A stretch of 35,085 nt of DNA from Stemphylium vesicarium (taxonomy: Eukaryota > Ascomycota > Dothideomycetes > Pleosporales > Pleosporaceae): the NCBI GenBank assembly GCA_004380135.1, contig QXCR01000306.1, positions 1 through 35,085 of the forward strand. Reading direction: 5' to 3'. Position numbers and translations under genes: made by a program. Positions 11,732 through 22,303 of this stretch are shown here, one piece after another. The notes under the pieces were generated by a model. That model worked only from the letters and a program-made list of their open reading frames with translations, was not told where the DNA came from and did no database searches. Each line of letters begins with the position of its first letter. The first letter of the stretch is position 1.

Positions 11732-12147
11732 TTAGAGACCTTATTAATCTAGTTCTAAGATAAGTCTTTCTCCTTATATTAGGCTAAGAGATAGTGCTTA
11801 CTAGTAAAGATAATCAAGAGTAGAATTCTCTATCTTATCGCGTTAATACTCTAAATAGCTATAACCTACTCTTAGTTACTCTACTATACTATCTTTAGCC
11901 GTCCTTAACGCTCTACTATTATAACTACTAACCTAGTTAATATTACGCCTATTATAAAGCCTATCTTATTAAAGTTATACATATCTTTATCTAGAATACT
12001 ATATTTAGCTTTTATATTCTATACTAGGCGGAACTAGCCTTCTATAATCTTAGGATCCTTATAGAGAGCTTAACTATAGTTATACTTTTAATTAAACTTA
12101 GTATTAAGCTCTAGGCGGCGCTTAATAAAGTTTATAAACTGATTCTT
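11732..12147 (-). pseudogene. RIP-degraded pogo/Fot1-type DDE transposase fragment
   Basis: On the minus strand, from about 12147 to 11732, the translation follows the end of the CENP-B-type DNA-binding part and the start of the DDE domain of fungal pogo-family transposases. A YNFN-K-I-G-F stretch (about 11960-11979) stands where the first catalytic Asp (NFDE-x-GF) is expected, now Asn. Farther on come the conserved pattern NxExVxAIxxINA and a following I-I-F motif. Gln and Trp positions read as stops. The fragment ends abruptly at the solo LTR end at 11731. It is a remnant, not a gene. Confidence 0.72.
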
Positions 12148-12406
12148 TGTAAGGGGCAGTTATAGGCAATAGTATTTGCTTCACACTGCAATGGAATAGT
12201 TGGGGATGGCTCTGTATTACTACACTAAGGGGGGTGGTAGTAAGGAGAATAATTCTTGCCTGTCTTCCCTTGCGCGAAGCGCAGGTTAAAAGCAGTTATC
12301 TTCGCCAAGGCGCGAGTGCAAGAAGCAAACATGTTGGGACTGAATGCGCCCAACTGCAGGCCTTCGGCCTGAGTGTTATAGTAAGTAGCGTAGAAAAGAG
12401 TGACTC

Positions 12407-12583
12407 TAGAAACGTAAGGTCTTAATAAAGAGAGCTAGAGAGGATATAATCGCTTAAAGGGAGGCCAACCAACAGATAGAGCGTGAACAGCGTCAAGGTG
12501 GAGAGCGATCAGGCCTTAGCCGTCAGGCTCTTGCGCGCTGCATAAGGTGCAGAGAGACTAGGCATAACCTACGTACGTGCTAA
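12407..12583 (+). pseudogene. C-terminal zinc-knuckle tail of a pogo-type transposase (fragment)
   Basis: The plus-strand frame ending in TAA at 12581-12583 encodes a charged Arg/Gln/Glu-rich helix followed by C-I-R-C-x4-H-x4-C (Cys codons 12539, 12548, 12578; His 12563). This CCHC knuckle with an HNxRTC ending closes many fungal pogo/Fot1 transposases, and the element at 34918-35085 ends likewise. One TAA interrupts the upstream helix, and the frame is lost before about 12407. It is opposite in orientation to the fragment at 11732-12147, so the two are not simple halves of one copy. Confidence 0.62.
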
Positions 12584-13081
12584 AAGGATACTTTAGGTAC
12601 TACTTTATCTACCTTATTAATATCTATATGTTATTTCAAAAGGTGGTTGAGTTGCACGCTTTGAAAGTGATCAAAGTTGTGGGGTGGGCGACTCGCTTGC
12701 CACATAGGTTAAACGATTTGTGCCGATGTAGACCAGGCACAAGACATGACACTACGATTTCAACTAGGCCACGATCAATTATTGAACATCCCAGGTCAAG
12801 GCGTTGGGCACAGTAATCTCTAGCAGCTTATCAGCGCAGACCGACGAGTCAACATGATGTATTAATGTAACAGCGCGTGAGGTGTAAAGCTGCTAGGCAT
12901 CTGTAGCGACCGGAACTTTGTCATAAAATAGAGAGAAATCAATTTCAGGGTGATTCGCCGCTCCAGAGCGGGTCCATTGTACCACAGCGTGAATATAGGC
13001 AGGACACAGAACTGTTCCCGAACCTGCATGCCGGCGTTCCAAAGCCTCCAAAGTCCTCCGCAACCAAGCCCGCTGCCCGGT
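12584..13081. other. Boundary between repeats and gene island; no gene seen
   Basis: Base composition returns to normal around 12640. Short open frames here show no recognisable domain, and the last part is presumably the 3' untranslated region of the exchanger gene on the minus strand. Confidence 0.5.
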
Positions 13082-15457
13082 TTACATGCCTATCATCCTC
13101 TTCAACATACCCTGAGCAAGCTGCGCCACTTGATTGTCAGTTTTGCTGCAGCGATCTTCATTACCCCCAATGGCGCTAGCGTCACATCCATCGGGGTAAA
13201 AGAAACTAGCCAGCGCTATGATGATATAGGCAGCGATGAGTAAGCTCCCCTCAAGGTAGTTACTTCGTCCGTCCAGCACCAGAAAGTTGACGACCAGAAC
13301 AGTGACGAAAAGTGCCACGGTCTCGAATATGTTGAAGTAAAGAGTCATCTCTTTGCCCATGATCCAGCCAAGAATGACTATGACAGGTGTGATGAAGATG
13401 GCGATTTGGATAGACGAACCGACAGCGATACCAATGGATAAGTCCATCTTGTTCTTCATTGCAACAGTGACAGCTGTGACATGCTCCGCTGCATTACCGA
13501 CAATAGGGAGAATGATGAGACCAATGAACGCCTGACTGATTCCAGATGTTTCAACCATGGGCTCAATAGCGTCGCTCATGAAGTCGGCACAAACGGCGAC
13601 GAGACCGGTGCTGATCAGGAGCATGAAGATAGCCGCTTTGATAGACATGTTAGGCGTCTCGTCATCCTCGTCATCCTCATTTAGTGTCATGGCAGCCTGA
13701 GGCGAGACGGCAGGACGATTGGCGGCGTTTGTGTCAGGATCCGTACGACCAATCTGATCTGGAAGTGACTTGGATCGGCGAAGAGGTGCGCGCAGGGGAG
13801 TGTTGTCGCGAGGTGCTGCCATGCGGATATTTGGGGCAGGACCACCAAGTGGAGCCAAGTTCTGGGGGTTGGAGAAGACGTTGTTAGAGAGTAGCGAAGG
13901 CAGAGCAGGGCGGTTGTATCGGCGCGTATTTATCGGCGCAGCCGGGTCTTGGTGAAGCTCCTCAGCGAAGGTGACCTTGGGTGCAAAATCAACTGGCTCG
14001 GCCTCTTTCTCAGGAATGGTGTCGACCTTGTTGCGATCACGACGATCCTTCTTATTCTTCTTGTGCTTACGCTTTTCTCTCTTCGTCTTTGAATGTGAGG
14101 TATGTGAAGCGGCTTCGAAGTCACGTACGACTGGCGCATACTGGTCGTTGTCGGCTTCGTCGCCACTCATGACATCAAATGAGTGTCGGCGAGATGTAGG
14201 AGGAATTCCGTTGTTGGTGGAGACAACGCTGTTGATCCGTTCCCTCTCGGTTTCGAAAGGGCTTTGATTGAGCTCGCCAGAAGGAGAGCTAAGTGCTGAA
14301 ATTGCGCTTCCGTCTTTGGAGCTAGCACTGGACTTGCGACGAAGCCTCTTCACCATGCGCTTGGCCTTCTTCTTCATGGTGCCATCGGAGTTTGAAGAGC
14401 CATCGCTATCGCTGCTGCTGGAGCTGGATGAAGAATCGGAGCTAGACGAGTCGAATGCGCCAGCAAGAACACCGGGGTGTGATTCTTCATCGATAATGTG
14501 CTGCGGGGTGCTGGCGTAGAGATACCTGTGGCTCTTCAATTGGAACAAGAGATAAAGACCATAGACGAGCAACAAGATGACGCTTGTGCCGCGACTGACG
14601 GCCAAAGTCTCGTGGTCGGCGATAGAGTTGTTCTCAAAGGCAGCATGGAAAGCAGTGGGGAGCAGAAGACTCATGACGGCCAATGCAAGCATGACTCCAC
14701 TCATCTGAGTGACAGTATTGTTGTAAACCTGCTCCTGGTACTTCAGACCACCCAACAGGAAGGCCATACCAAGAATGAGAAGTAGGTTGGCTAGGATAGA
14801 TCCAAGCAGTGACGCCTGCACGACCTCGATTTGATCTGAGGCAAGCAGAATGATAAAGAGAATCAGCTCGACAGCGTTACCAAAAGACACATTGAGCAGT
14901 GCGCCAAGGGCATCTCCAACTCGGGCGGCGACGACTTCGGTCGCGTGCGCCAGTAGGCCAGCCAGCGGAATGATGGCGATGGCGTTCATGGAGAAGACAA
15001 TCTCGGGCTTCAGGTGAGCCAGCTTGACGGCAATGCCGAGAGGCACGAATACTAGCAGGACATTGATCCAGCTATGGGTGATGGCATTCTTGGTGTGGTT
15101 GATGAATCGTAGGCTTCCGTTCTTAATGCGTACGGGCGAGTAGAACGGGCGCTTCTCGGATCCTATGGCGGAAGGCGCCTCTCCCTCGGCCGTGGTATTG
15201 ACATGGCCATGGCTGGAGTGTGCAGCGTCGAAGCTGTGTGCGACAGGCTTCTCGTTGCCGTTGCTGTGGTTGTCGTCGCTGCTGGCGCTGACGCTGGCGC
15301 TGGCCGGATTACTGCCATCTATGCCAGAATGGGCGGTTGTGTGGGGGTTGTGGGTCGGGAGGACGTCGCTGTGTATGGCTGCCTTGCGTCCCAAGCCAAG
15401 TGCAGATGCTGCCTTAGACTTGAAGCTGCGTATAGAGGGGTCGTCGGGTTCTCCCAT
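13082..15457 (-). CDS. CAX-family Ca2+/H+ exchanger with long central loop (vacuolar, VCX1-like)
   Basis: Intronless, 791 residues. Members exchange cytosolic Ca2+ for protons, usually at the vacuolar membrane. Residues 1-125 are a Ser/His-rich cytosolic tail. Five or six membrane segments follow between about 128 and 308, including the first alpha-repeat with GNAVE (193-197). A hydrophilic loop spans about 309-604, with a poly-Ser/Asp run (337-356), Lys/Arg tracts (362-375, 458-476) and an acidic patch (593-600). Five more segments lie between about 606 and 755, with the second repeat GNAAEH (654-659). Both ion-binding motifs are intact. Family members are commonly 400-460 residues; the extra length is the tail and loop, which look like regulatory, phosphorylatable sequence. 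The first ATG is taken as start. Vacuolar location is inferred from the family. Confidence 0.93.
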   Translation of the reverse strand: MGEPDDPSIRSFKSKAASALGLGRKAAIHSDVLPTHNPHTTAHSGIDGSNPASASVSASSDDNHSNGNEKPVAHSFDAAHSSHGHVNTTAEGEAPSAIGSEKRPFYSPVRIKNGSLRFINHTKNAITHSWINVLLVFVPLGIAVKLAHLKPEIVFSMNAIAIIPLAGLLAHATEVVAARVGDALGALLNVSFGNAVELILFIILLASDQIEVVQASLLGSILANLLLILGMAFLLGGLKYQEQVYNNTVTQMSGVMLALAVMSLLLPTAFHAAFENNSIADHETLAVSRGTSVILLLVYGLYLLFQLKSHRYLYASTPQHIIDEESHPGVLAGAFDSSSSDSSSSSSSSDSDGSSNSDGTMKKKAKRMVKRLRRKSSASSKDGSAISALSSPSGELNQSPFETERERINSVVSTNNGIPPTSRRHSFDVMSGDEADNDQYAPVVRDFEAASHTSHSKTKREKRKHKKNKKDRRDRNKVDTIPEKEAEPVDFAPKVTFAEELHQDPAAPINTRRYNRPALPSLLSNNVFSNPQNLAPLGGPAPNIRMAAPRDNTPLRAPLRRSKSLPDQIGRTDPDTNAANRPAVSPQAAMTLNEDDEDDETPNMSIKAAIFMLLISTGLVAVCADFMSDAIEPMVETSGISQAFIGLIILPIVGNAAEHVTAVTVAMKNKMDLSIGIAVGSSIQIAIFITPVIVILGWIMGKEMTLYFNIFETVALFVTVLVVNFLVLDGRSNYLEGSLLIAAYIIIALASFFYPDGCDASAIGGNEDRCSKTDNQVAQLAQGMLKRMIGM

Positions 15458-16428
15458 CGGTTTTGGTGTTGAGGAGTCCAGGCCAAGAAAGTGAAGCGGT
15501 GGTCGGCGCGTTATCTATGCACCGCGGCAGGCTTAGCCGACTTGGTAATGAGCACGGGCGCTTTACGTCTGGCGAATGACGTCGACGAGCTGGATCACAC
15601 GTGGGGCGCGCACAGCCTCAGTGGCGCGCGCCGATATGTGGGCATGAGTTTGCGCGTTGCTTATTTTCGGGAAGAGGCTTCAGGTTGGATGAGCCGTTGG
15701 AACACACTGGAAGGGTGTAGTAGCATGGGAGCTGTAGTAGACTATCGCAGGTCGTGTATTCACGATACTTTTCAGGCGTGACTGCTGGAATCACGGTGTA
15801 GGAAGGCTCGGTGGAGCCACACGACGGTATGGGAAGGAACCTCTGCTACGTTCCTGCTTAGCGCGCAATGGCGCCTTCTGCAAAGCGACGACTGGGAAAC
15901 CGCGACTTGCTCCCCGCACAACTATCGTCGTCATGTAGCCTCACCTTCTGACGCGGAACCCGCTTACTCTGATTCCTCTCGCCGCCACCCTCCGACGCCA
16001 ATCACGTCGCCTTGCGTGGCACTGATCATGCCAAGATAATCCGGCCAGCCAACGCAGACCGTTCTTTGCCTGCTAGCACCCAGATGCTTAGCACGCTTCT
16101 ACCGCCTGGGCACTATCATCAGTCTGCCAACCTCTGCAGATCTGCAGAACCACAAGCTTTCGGCGACTTTCTCTCCGACTTAGTGCACATATGCCTGATT
16201 AAAAGCTAATCGCTTGGCCCCGAGACTCGCCGCTAACGTCAATGTGCGATGAGCGATCCCACCCATTCACTCGCCACGATCCAACGCTCAAGTTCATACT
16301 CGCCCTATTACTTCTTATGATGAAGGTGAGATTATATCTTGGCGGCGGGGCTACCACCCCTTCGACTTACTTTTCCTGCACCGGGCAATGTTTTCGCAAT
16401 CACATACACATGCCTCTCGTTAGCAATT
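15458..16428. other. Intergenic region between divergent genes
   Basis: Nearly 1 kb of GC-balanced DNA upstream of both the exchanger (-) and the F-box-like gene (+), so it should hold both promoters. Open frames on either strand are short and without recognisable domains. No clear regulatory motif was identified. Confidence 0.5.
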
Positions 16429-17540
16429 ATGTGCCTACTTGATCTTCCGCCCGAGATCTGTAGCGGAATCATCCACATGTACGTGCGTAAGAATGCATGG
16501 GTCGCTGTCACGCATGCCCGGCTCGTTTGCAAGACCTTCGCACACGCCGTTCACCAAGACATGTTTAGTCGATACTCTGCCGCGTACTATCAGCGCTTCC
16601 GAGCTAGTTATGAAAGACGTCTACTGGATGCGAATATGCAAAATATCCTCTTCAAACTGGGCCCCAAACGTTGCCATTCAACGTACCTGTTGGACCATGT
16701 AGACGCCACTCTCGACTTCCTCCTGGGGTTTGAACATCACGAGTCGCAAACGCAGCGCGAGCGTCACCGCTATTTGCTTTGCAGCGCCGTTTCAGCGGCC
16801 TTGTCTGTGGATGAAATCCTCCACTATCTCACCATTGGGCCTCATGACGACTCAGTCGGTGTACGTGGAAGCATGGGATGGGCGGATACGATTGGCATGC
16901 TTGCGGCCGCCGCTGCTACAGGCATCGAGCCTGCAGTACGCTTCTTTATCAATAAAGTTCGCGACGTAGGACAGAGCAGCGAGCTCTATGGTACCCTGCT
17001 GCTGTCTGCTGCAATAACTGGACGTCTCAACATATTCTTCAGTCTCTATGAGTGTATCAAGGACTAGAAGAATGTATGGCGCCGGCTGCAATACATTATC
17101 TCGGTTTGCATGCGGATGGGAAAGGGCACCCTGCTACCTACGCTCATGGGCTGGTATTTCAACCGCTGTGACCAGAGCAAATACATTGGTCGCTCTAAAA
17201 CATTATGGGCAGGTTGGGCCGCCAAGACCGGTAATCTGCATGTGTTATGCACATGCTATACGCCAGGTCTAGTGCCCTTCTATGGCTGCAAGCTTTCTAC
17301 GGCGGAGTACAAACTAGCTTGCGATCACGGTCATTCAAGCATCGTTAGATATTTTCTAAAGGAAGTTGTTTGCCCTTTCGGTAGTTCTCATAGATGCGAA
17401 CTTGGGCGTGGGCTAAGCGTCGCAACTAACAACAGTTGGGGATTGACAGTCAATGAGATATTGGGTTGGAGCTGCAGCGCACGGTGAGATGAAAGTGAAG
17501 ACGACTGTATATAGTGCATGCCAACGGCCTGCGAAAAAGG
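16429..17540 (+). pseudogene. F-box/ankyrin-like gene with in-frame stop and frameshift
   Basis: The preferred start is the ATG at 16429, directly before an F-box-like stretch (LLDLPPEI then RLVCKTF); the ATG at 16339 would add 30 unlike residues. The frame stops at TAG 17065-17067 but continues open in the same frame to 17487, consistent with CAG-to-TAG, a RIP-type change. Near 17460 the ankyrin-like motif (GAAAHGEMKV) continues only in another frame, so a frameshift is also likely. F-box proteins recruit substrates to SCF ubiquitin ligases; the C-terminal part resembles divergent ankyrin repeats of fungal F-box genes. Alternatives are a short functional 212-residue protein, or a missed intron near 17440-17460. 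The family call is moderate. Confidence 0.55.
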
Positions 17541-18014
17541 CATAAGAAACAAGTATGGATGATGGATCAGACACTCCATATATATACCAACATCTCAGCG
17601 ATAGCCATGGGACTTGCGCAAAACCAGAATAGATGAGCCGTAGTGTGCTGTAAGGACGGCATCACTAGTCTTTACAGCGGTCTACTGCTGTGACAGCGTG
17701 CACGCTGTTCAGGACAAATGCACCTCTTCAGACATGCCTAGGGCTGTGTTTGGTGAACATCTTGCCCAAACGGGTCGCGCTTCAGCTCGCCCCGCGCCCA
17801 ACTTACTGTGCGTGTCCACTATTCGCTTGCCTCAGCCGCGTCGCGTCGTCATCTTCCTACTCAGGCGTCCCGCGCGTGCTTCCCAAGGAACAACGTCGCA
17901 TTCCAAGAATGTCCTTCACTATCAACCCTCGTCTGCCGACGAAATCAGTCCGTCTAGGTCACTAATCTTGTTCTGATCCGTAACTTCTTTTCCTACCGTT
18001 TGCAATATCTCATC
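17541..18014. other. Intergenic; probable LysM gene promoter
   Basis: No gene recognised. The stretch before 18015 is pyrimidine-rich, as in many fungal leaders. Open frames at 17690-17976 lack any recognisable domain. Confidence 0.4.
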
Positions 18015-18641
18015 ATGGGTCGATGGGCAGACATGGATAGCGTGCGCAAGAAGTACCCCTGCGGCCTGGACGTGCCCCCACTGACGACCAAGCAGGACGC
18101 CGAGCGACTCCCATCGGGTTTCGAGCGCATAGGCTACGATAGCGACACACAAGTCTACACCTTCCGCGACAGCGAGGGCAACACGTATGAGTCCGAGCCC
18201 GGAAATCGCTATGGTGAATTACGCCCCGTCAGATCGCCATCGCAACACATGATGTTCGCGTCTGCCGAAACCACCGGGGGGCACAACGCGCAGCCCTCTC
18301 GCAGCTTTGCTGACATGCTCAGCGGGCAAGAGGATGCGATCGAGGAACAGAATAAAGAGGCGACGCGCATCATACTACCGTTTGCCCTTCTGGTCCTAGT
18401 TTTTTTGGTCCTCGTCTTCAAGCTCTTGTATAGAAGTGACGGTGGCTCGGTGGCTGACCCCCAAGACGCTATCGACTGCGGAGAAGGCAGTGATAGTATA
18501 CAGCTGCAACGAGGAGATACGTGCTGGGCTATTGCACAGGCTTGTAGCATAACTGTGGAGGAGCTACTGGGATTGCGCGGAAATGAGCACACAGACTGTG
18601 CTCGATTGGTGGTGGGAGACGGCATCTGCGTGCCCACATAA
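18015..18641 (+). CDS. Membrane-anchored LysM-domain protein
   Basis: Intronless. The start is set at the second ATG (18015), in a good CATC-ATG-GG context, giving 208 residues; an ATG at 18000 would add five. Counted from 18000, a hydrophilic N-terminal part (1-123) holds the pattern GFERIGYDSDT..YTFRD, then one strong membrane helix (about 125-144), then a C-terminal LysM (about 165-212) with QRGDTCWAIAQ and four Cys. No N-terminal signal peptide is visible, so a type II arrangement with LysM on the lumenal or outer side is expected. LysM modules (CBM50) bind chitin-type N-acetylglucosamine polymers. Unlike secreted LysM effectors, this looks like a conserved housekeeping-type fungal family. 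Ligand and location are inferred. Confidence 0.82.
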   Translation: MGRWADMDSVRKKYPCGLDVPPLTTKQDAERLPSGFERIGYDSDTQVYTFRDSEGNTYESEPGNRYGELRPVRSPSQHMMFASAETTGGHNAQPSRSFADMLSGQEDAIEEQNKEATRIILPFALLVLVFLVLVFKLLYRSDGGSVADPQDAIDCGEGSDSIQLQRGDTCWAIAQACSITVEELLGLRGNEHTDCARLVVGDGICVPT

Positions 18642-19061
18642 GTACTGCATGCAAAGCTAGCCAACATGCCTACTGTTTTTAACGCCTCATGTAAATCATT
18701 GGTAGTATGGACGCCGATCCCGCACATCAATCTAAGAACGGCGATGTCGCCGCCTTTCCTAGCGTCAAAGCATCAATTCATGTGTTCCTATATTTCTGTT
18801 TGGTTGGGTGCAGCGCTTGATGGCAACTCAGTATTCGAAACATTTGCCCTTCATGATGCTGTGAATGCTGAAATGGATATTTATTTTGGTCTCATCCGGA
18901 CCAAAACATCTCTACTGTACAAATTGCGTACCTACGCTGCAAGACAAGATAGCCCACGCATACTCGTCAAGAGTGGAATGAATACCTTTGTCTTCGCCGG
19001 CCTGCCCATCTCATATCACGCCGTATTGCACAAACCAAGTCAATAAAATACACTCTGTCCT
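18642..19061. other. Intergenic between convergent genes
   Basis: The LysM gene (+) and AFG3 (-) run towards each other, so this holds both 3' ends. One open frame (18666-19046, +) has no recognisable domain and is not called. Confidence 0.5.
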
Positions 19062-21732
19062 TCATCTCCTGGTGTCTAGGTCCTTGAATGTCGCTGGACT
19101 GGGCGGCACAAGCGGCCCCTTGACTCCATCATTCCCTTGCGGCTCTACATACCCGGGTGCCTTGCCGTACTCACCAGAGAAGTACTTGTGGAAATCTTGG
19201 CTATCTTCGAACGGTCTAGGTCCAAGTAACCTAATCATGTCTTCACGACCTAGCATCTCCTTCTTGAGAAGCTCTTCTGCCACTAGGCCCACTTCATGCT
19301 TCTTCTCGGTGAGGAGATCCTTGCATTGTTTATATGCCTCGTCCACAATGCGCTTGACTTCCATGTCGATGTTTTTGGCCGTGTCTTCGGAGAATGGCTT
19401 GGTTAATTGCTGGCCCTCACCATCTTCAAAGTAGATGTAGCCAATCTTCTTGCTCATGCCCCATTTGCTGACCATTGCGGTGGCCATTTGAGTGACCTTG
19501 CGGAAGTCGTCTGACGCACCAGAGGTGACGGTATCGAAGTGGAGCTCCTCTGAGACGCGTCCGCCGAGCGTCATGGCCATTCGATCCATAAGCTGGTTTA
19601 CGTTCATGAGGTAAGTGTCACCGTTGGGAAGGTATTGGGCGTAGCCAAGTGCGCCCTGGCCACGCGGAATAATGGAGACTTTAAGGAGAGGATCCGCCCA
19701 CTTGAAGTACCACCCGCAAATAGCGTGACCAGCTTCGTGATATGCGACGGTCTTCTTCTCTTCAGGCTTGAGGACAAGTGACTTCTTTTCGAGACCACCG
19801 ATGACTCGCTCAATGGCCTGTTCAAAATGCACCATGGCCACCGTCTCAGCATTCGCGCGGGCGGCTAAAGGGGATTAGCAACTGCCTATATAAGTGGAGA
19901 GCGGGACTCTTACCGATCAAGGCAGCTTCGTTGACGCAGTTGGCAATGTCTGCACCAGAGAATCCCGGTGTCAAAGCTGCTAGCCTGCCCTTTAGGAATT
20001 CCATGTCTTCGTTGGTAATGATCTTCTTCAAGTGAACACCGAAAATTTGACCGCGGCCGTCCATTGTTGGCTTATCGATATTGATGTGTCTATCGAAGCG
20101 ACCCGGTCGCATAAGGGCTTTGTCCAAGACATCGGGTCGGTTAGTACCTGCTAGAACGACGACTTGTTCCGTAGTATTGAAACCATCCATCTCAGTGAGA
20201 ATCTGGTTAAGGGTGGCTTCGCGCTCGTCATTGCCGCCACCAAAATTTTGCTTTGATCGAGCACGACCGATGGCGTCAATCTCATCGATGAAGATGATGC
20301 ACGGTGTGCTCTTGCGAGCGTTGGCGAAAAGGTCTCGGACTCGTGAGGCGCCGACACCCACAAACATCTCGACGAACTCAGAGCCGCTCACGCTGAAAAA
20401 TGGCACGCCCGACTCTCCGGCTGTTGCCTTGGCAAGTAGCGTTTTACCCGTACCTGGGGATCCAGACAAGATAGCACCGCGGGGGATCTTTGCGCCAAGC
20501 TTCTGGAATCGGCTAGGGTCCTTCAGGAAGGAAACAAACTCCATGATCTCTTGCTTAGCTTCATCCATGCCGGCGACGTCGTTGAACTTGACCTTGACAT
20601 CTGTCTCGTGGTTGAACTTCTTGGCACGGCTCTTGCCCATACCAAAGACACCACCGCCTCCTCCAGCACCGCCTCCTGCACGTCTTGTGAAGTAGAAAAG
20701 CGAACCAAGCAGGAGGATGGTGGGGCCAAACGACAGGAAGGTGCCAAACCACGAGATCTCGTTGGAGTATGCAACGGGAATGCGCTCAGAGCTAGGAATG
20801 CCCAACTCATACTGGGCGTCGTCCATCTTGCGCTCGAAAGCCTCGACGGAACCAATGGTGAAGTAGTAGTAGAAGTTCTGGTTGACAGAGGGAGAATCAG
20901 GGTAAATGGACGCCACAGCTTCGCGGTGCAGGTGAACCTTGGCCTTGCTGCCGTTCAGGATGACAATCTTCTCAACTAGGCCCTTGTCCAAGAAAGTGGT
21001 CCTGAACTCTTGCCATGTGATTTCCTTTGTATTTTCACCTGGGAAGATCATCTTGTAGGTGAGGTAGGCGAGGAAAGCGCTGATGAGCATGGAGTTTGTG
21101 TCCACACCCATGCCGGCCATGGGCCCAGGGGAACCGCCAGCGCCTCCGGCTCCGCCCTTTGAATCTTTGCCCGGGCCTGGGTCATGGGCGCCCGACTTTT
21201 GGTGTGGTTCCTGTGAGCCGTCGTCCTTGAACTTCTGCTGGTCGGCTGCCTTGCGTGCCATGTTGGTTGTTAAGCGGGAGATCTTGGCGGCTGTGGCCAG
21301 GTCCAACTTCTCGCCTCTTTCGAGTTTGTCCATCTCCTGGCGAAGCTCGGGCGGTATACCGGTGCGCTTGATCTCTTCCATTGCCTCCTTGATATTTTGC
21401 TTCTGAGACTTTGGCACGCCCATGGACACAAACGACACCAGCTGGTCCAACATCTTCTCCTCTTCTGGCGTGAGCTTGGCCATCGGAGGATGCTCCTGCT
21501 TCTTCTTCTTCTCCGCCTTCGCGGCCTCGTCATCGTTGTTCTCCATCTTGTCCTTGGGCTCCTCGGGTGGCCCTGTCGCGAATCTCCGGGCGCGTTGCTG
21601 CGTGTATATGCATTGTGGTAGTGGAGCGCGTGTCTGCAATGTGCGGGGCGCTCTCGCGGCGGCGGCGGCGGCGTTGAGGCAGGGTCGGGATAGGCGTGAA
21701 AGGTTGCCTGATCGCCGGAGAAGCGTCGACAT
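19062..21732 (-). CDS. AFG3: Mitochondrial m-AAA protease subunit, AFG3/Yta10-like
   Basis: Two exons: 21732-19914 and 19864-19062. The 49-bp intron (19865-19913) has a GTAAGA donor, a GCTAAT branch site and TTTAG; joined, it gives 873 residues. The start is the ATG at 21732, which opens an Arg/Ala-rich mitochondrial presequence (about 1-50); an upstream in-frame ATG (21804) would put 24 non-targeting residues first. Membrane helices lie at about 213-230 and 329-352, flanking the intermembrane-space domain. The AAA module has Walker A GSPGTGKT (424-431), Walker B IIFIDE (479-484) and the second region of homology (529-548). The zinc protease motif HEAGH is at 649-653. The C-terminus reads MIRLLGPRPF, as in AFG3/Yta10. 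The enzyme degrades and processes inner-membrane proteins from the matrix side. Ser replaces the more usual Pro in Walker A. Confidence 0.95.
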
Positions 21733-22303
21733 GTCGGCGGCGGCGGATGGGGTGGAGGGGCTGCAGCAGGTTGGGGGTGGGGGGAGGACGTGGGTATAAT
21801 ACAATGAAGGGATTAAAAGGAATGGAACAACAGAATATAGGCACTTGGGCGCCTATTTGGAGTAGAGTACCGCGCACTGGCAGCCGAAAAGTGTCTTGTG
21901 GCGGGTGCGCACTTGATGGCGAAAGCTAAGATATGACAGAATCATCGAAGTTCCTCCCGCCCCGATCACCGACATGCCGAATGACTAAGCCGCCTCCAGC
22001 CAGCCTCGACCCGCCAGCCTCGACGCGTGAACGACTACCCAGGTATGCACCATTGAATGCTGCACAGGATATGTGGCGTGTTACTTAGTCAACGGTCAAC
22101 TGGCACGCAAAGGTAGGACATTGCCTGGACGCTGCATCATTGCATCGGAAGAGAAATGGCAAGAGATTGAAATCGTGGTTGTACAGTCTATTTGTCGACA
22201 CACTGCAGTGACCTAGCAGGTTGCATATCTCCTCCGCTTGAGTCCTTGAACGACCTAGGACACGTTCCAACCTGTCGCACTCTGTCCCGTCTACCCCGCT
22301 AGT
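21733..22303. other. Intergenic; AFG3 promoter and QCR8 3' end
   Basis: No gene seen. The part next to 21732 is G-rich on the plus strand (C/T-rich leader for AFG3). Confidence 0.5.

Noticed and set aside
12577..12816. 79-codon open frame after the pogo tail
   Set aside because: It starts across the transposase stop codon in another frame and has no recognisable domain.
13930..15494. Several long frames antisense to the CAX gene
   Set aside because: They are shadows of a GC-balanced gene; none has a domain.
18666..19046. 126-codon open frame between LysM and AFG3
   Set aside because: No domain, no good start context, and it lies between two converging genes; probably chance.
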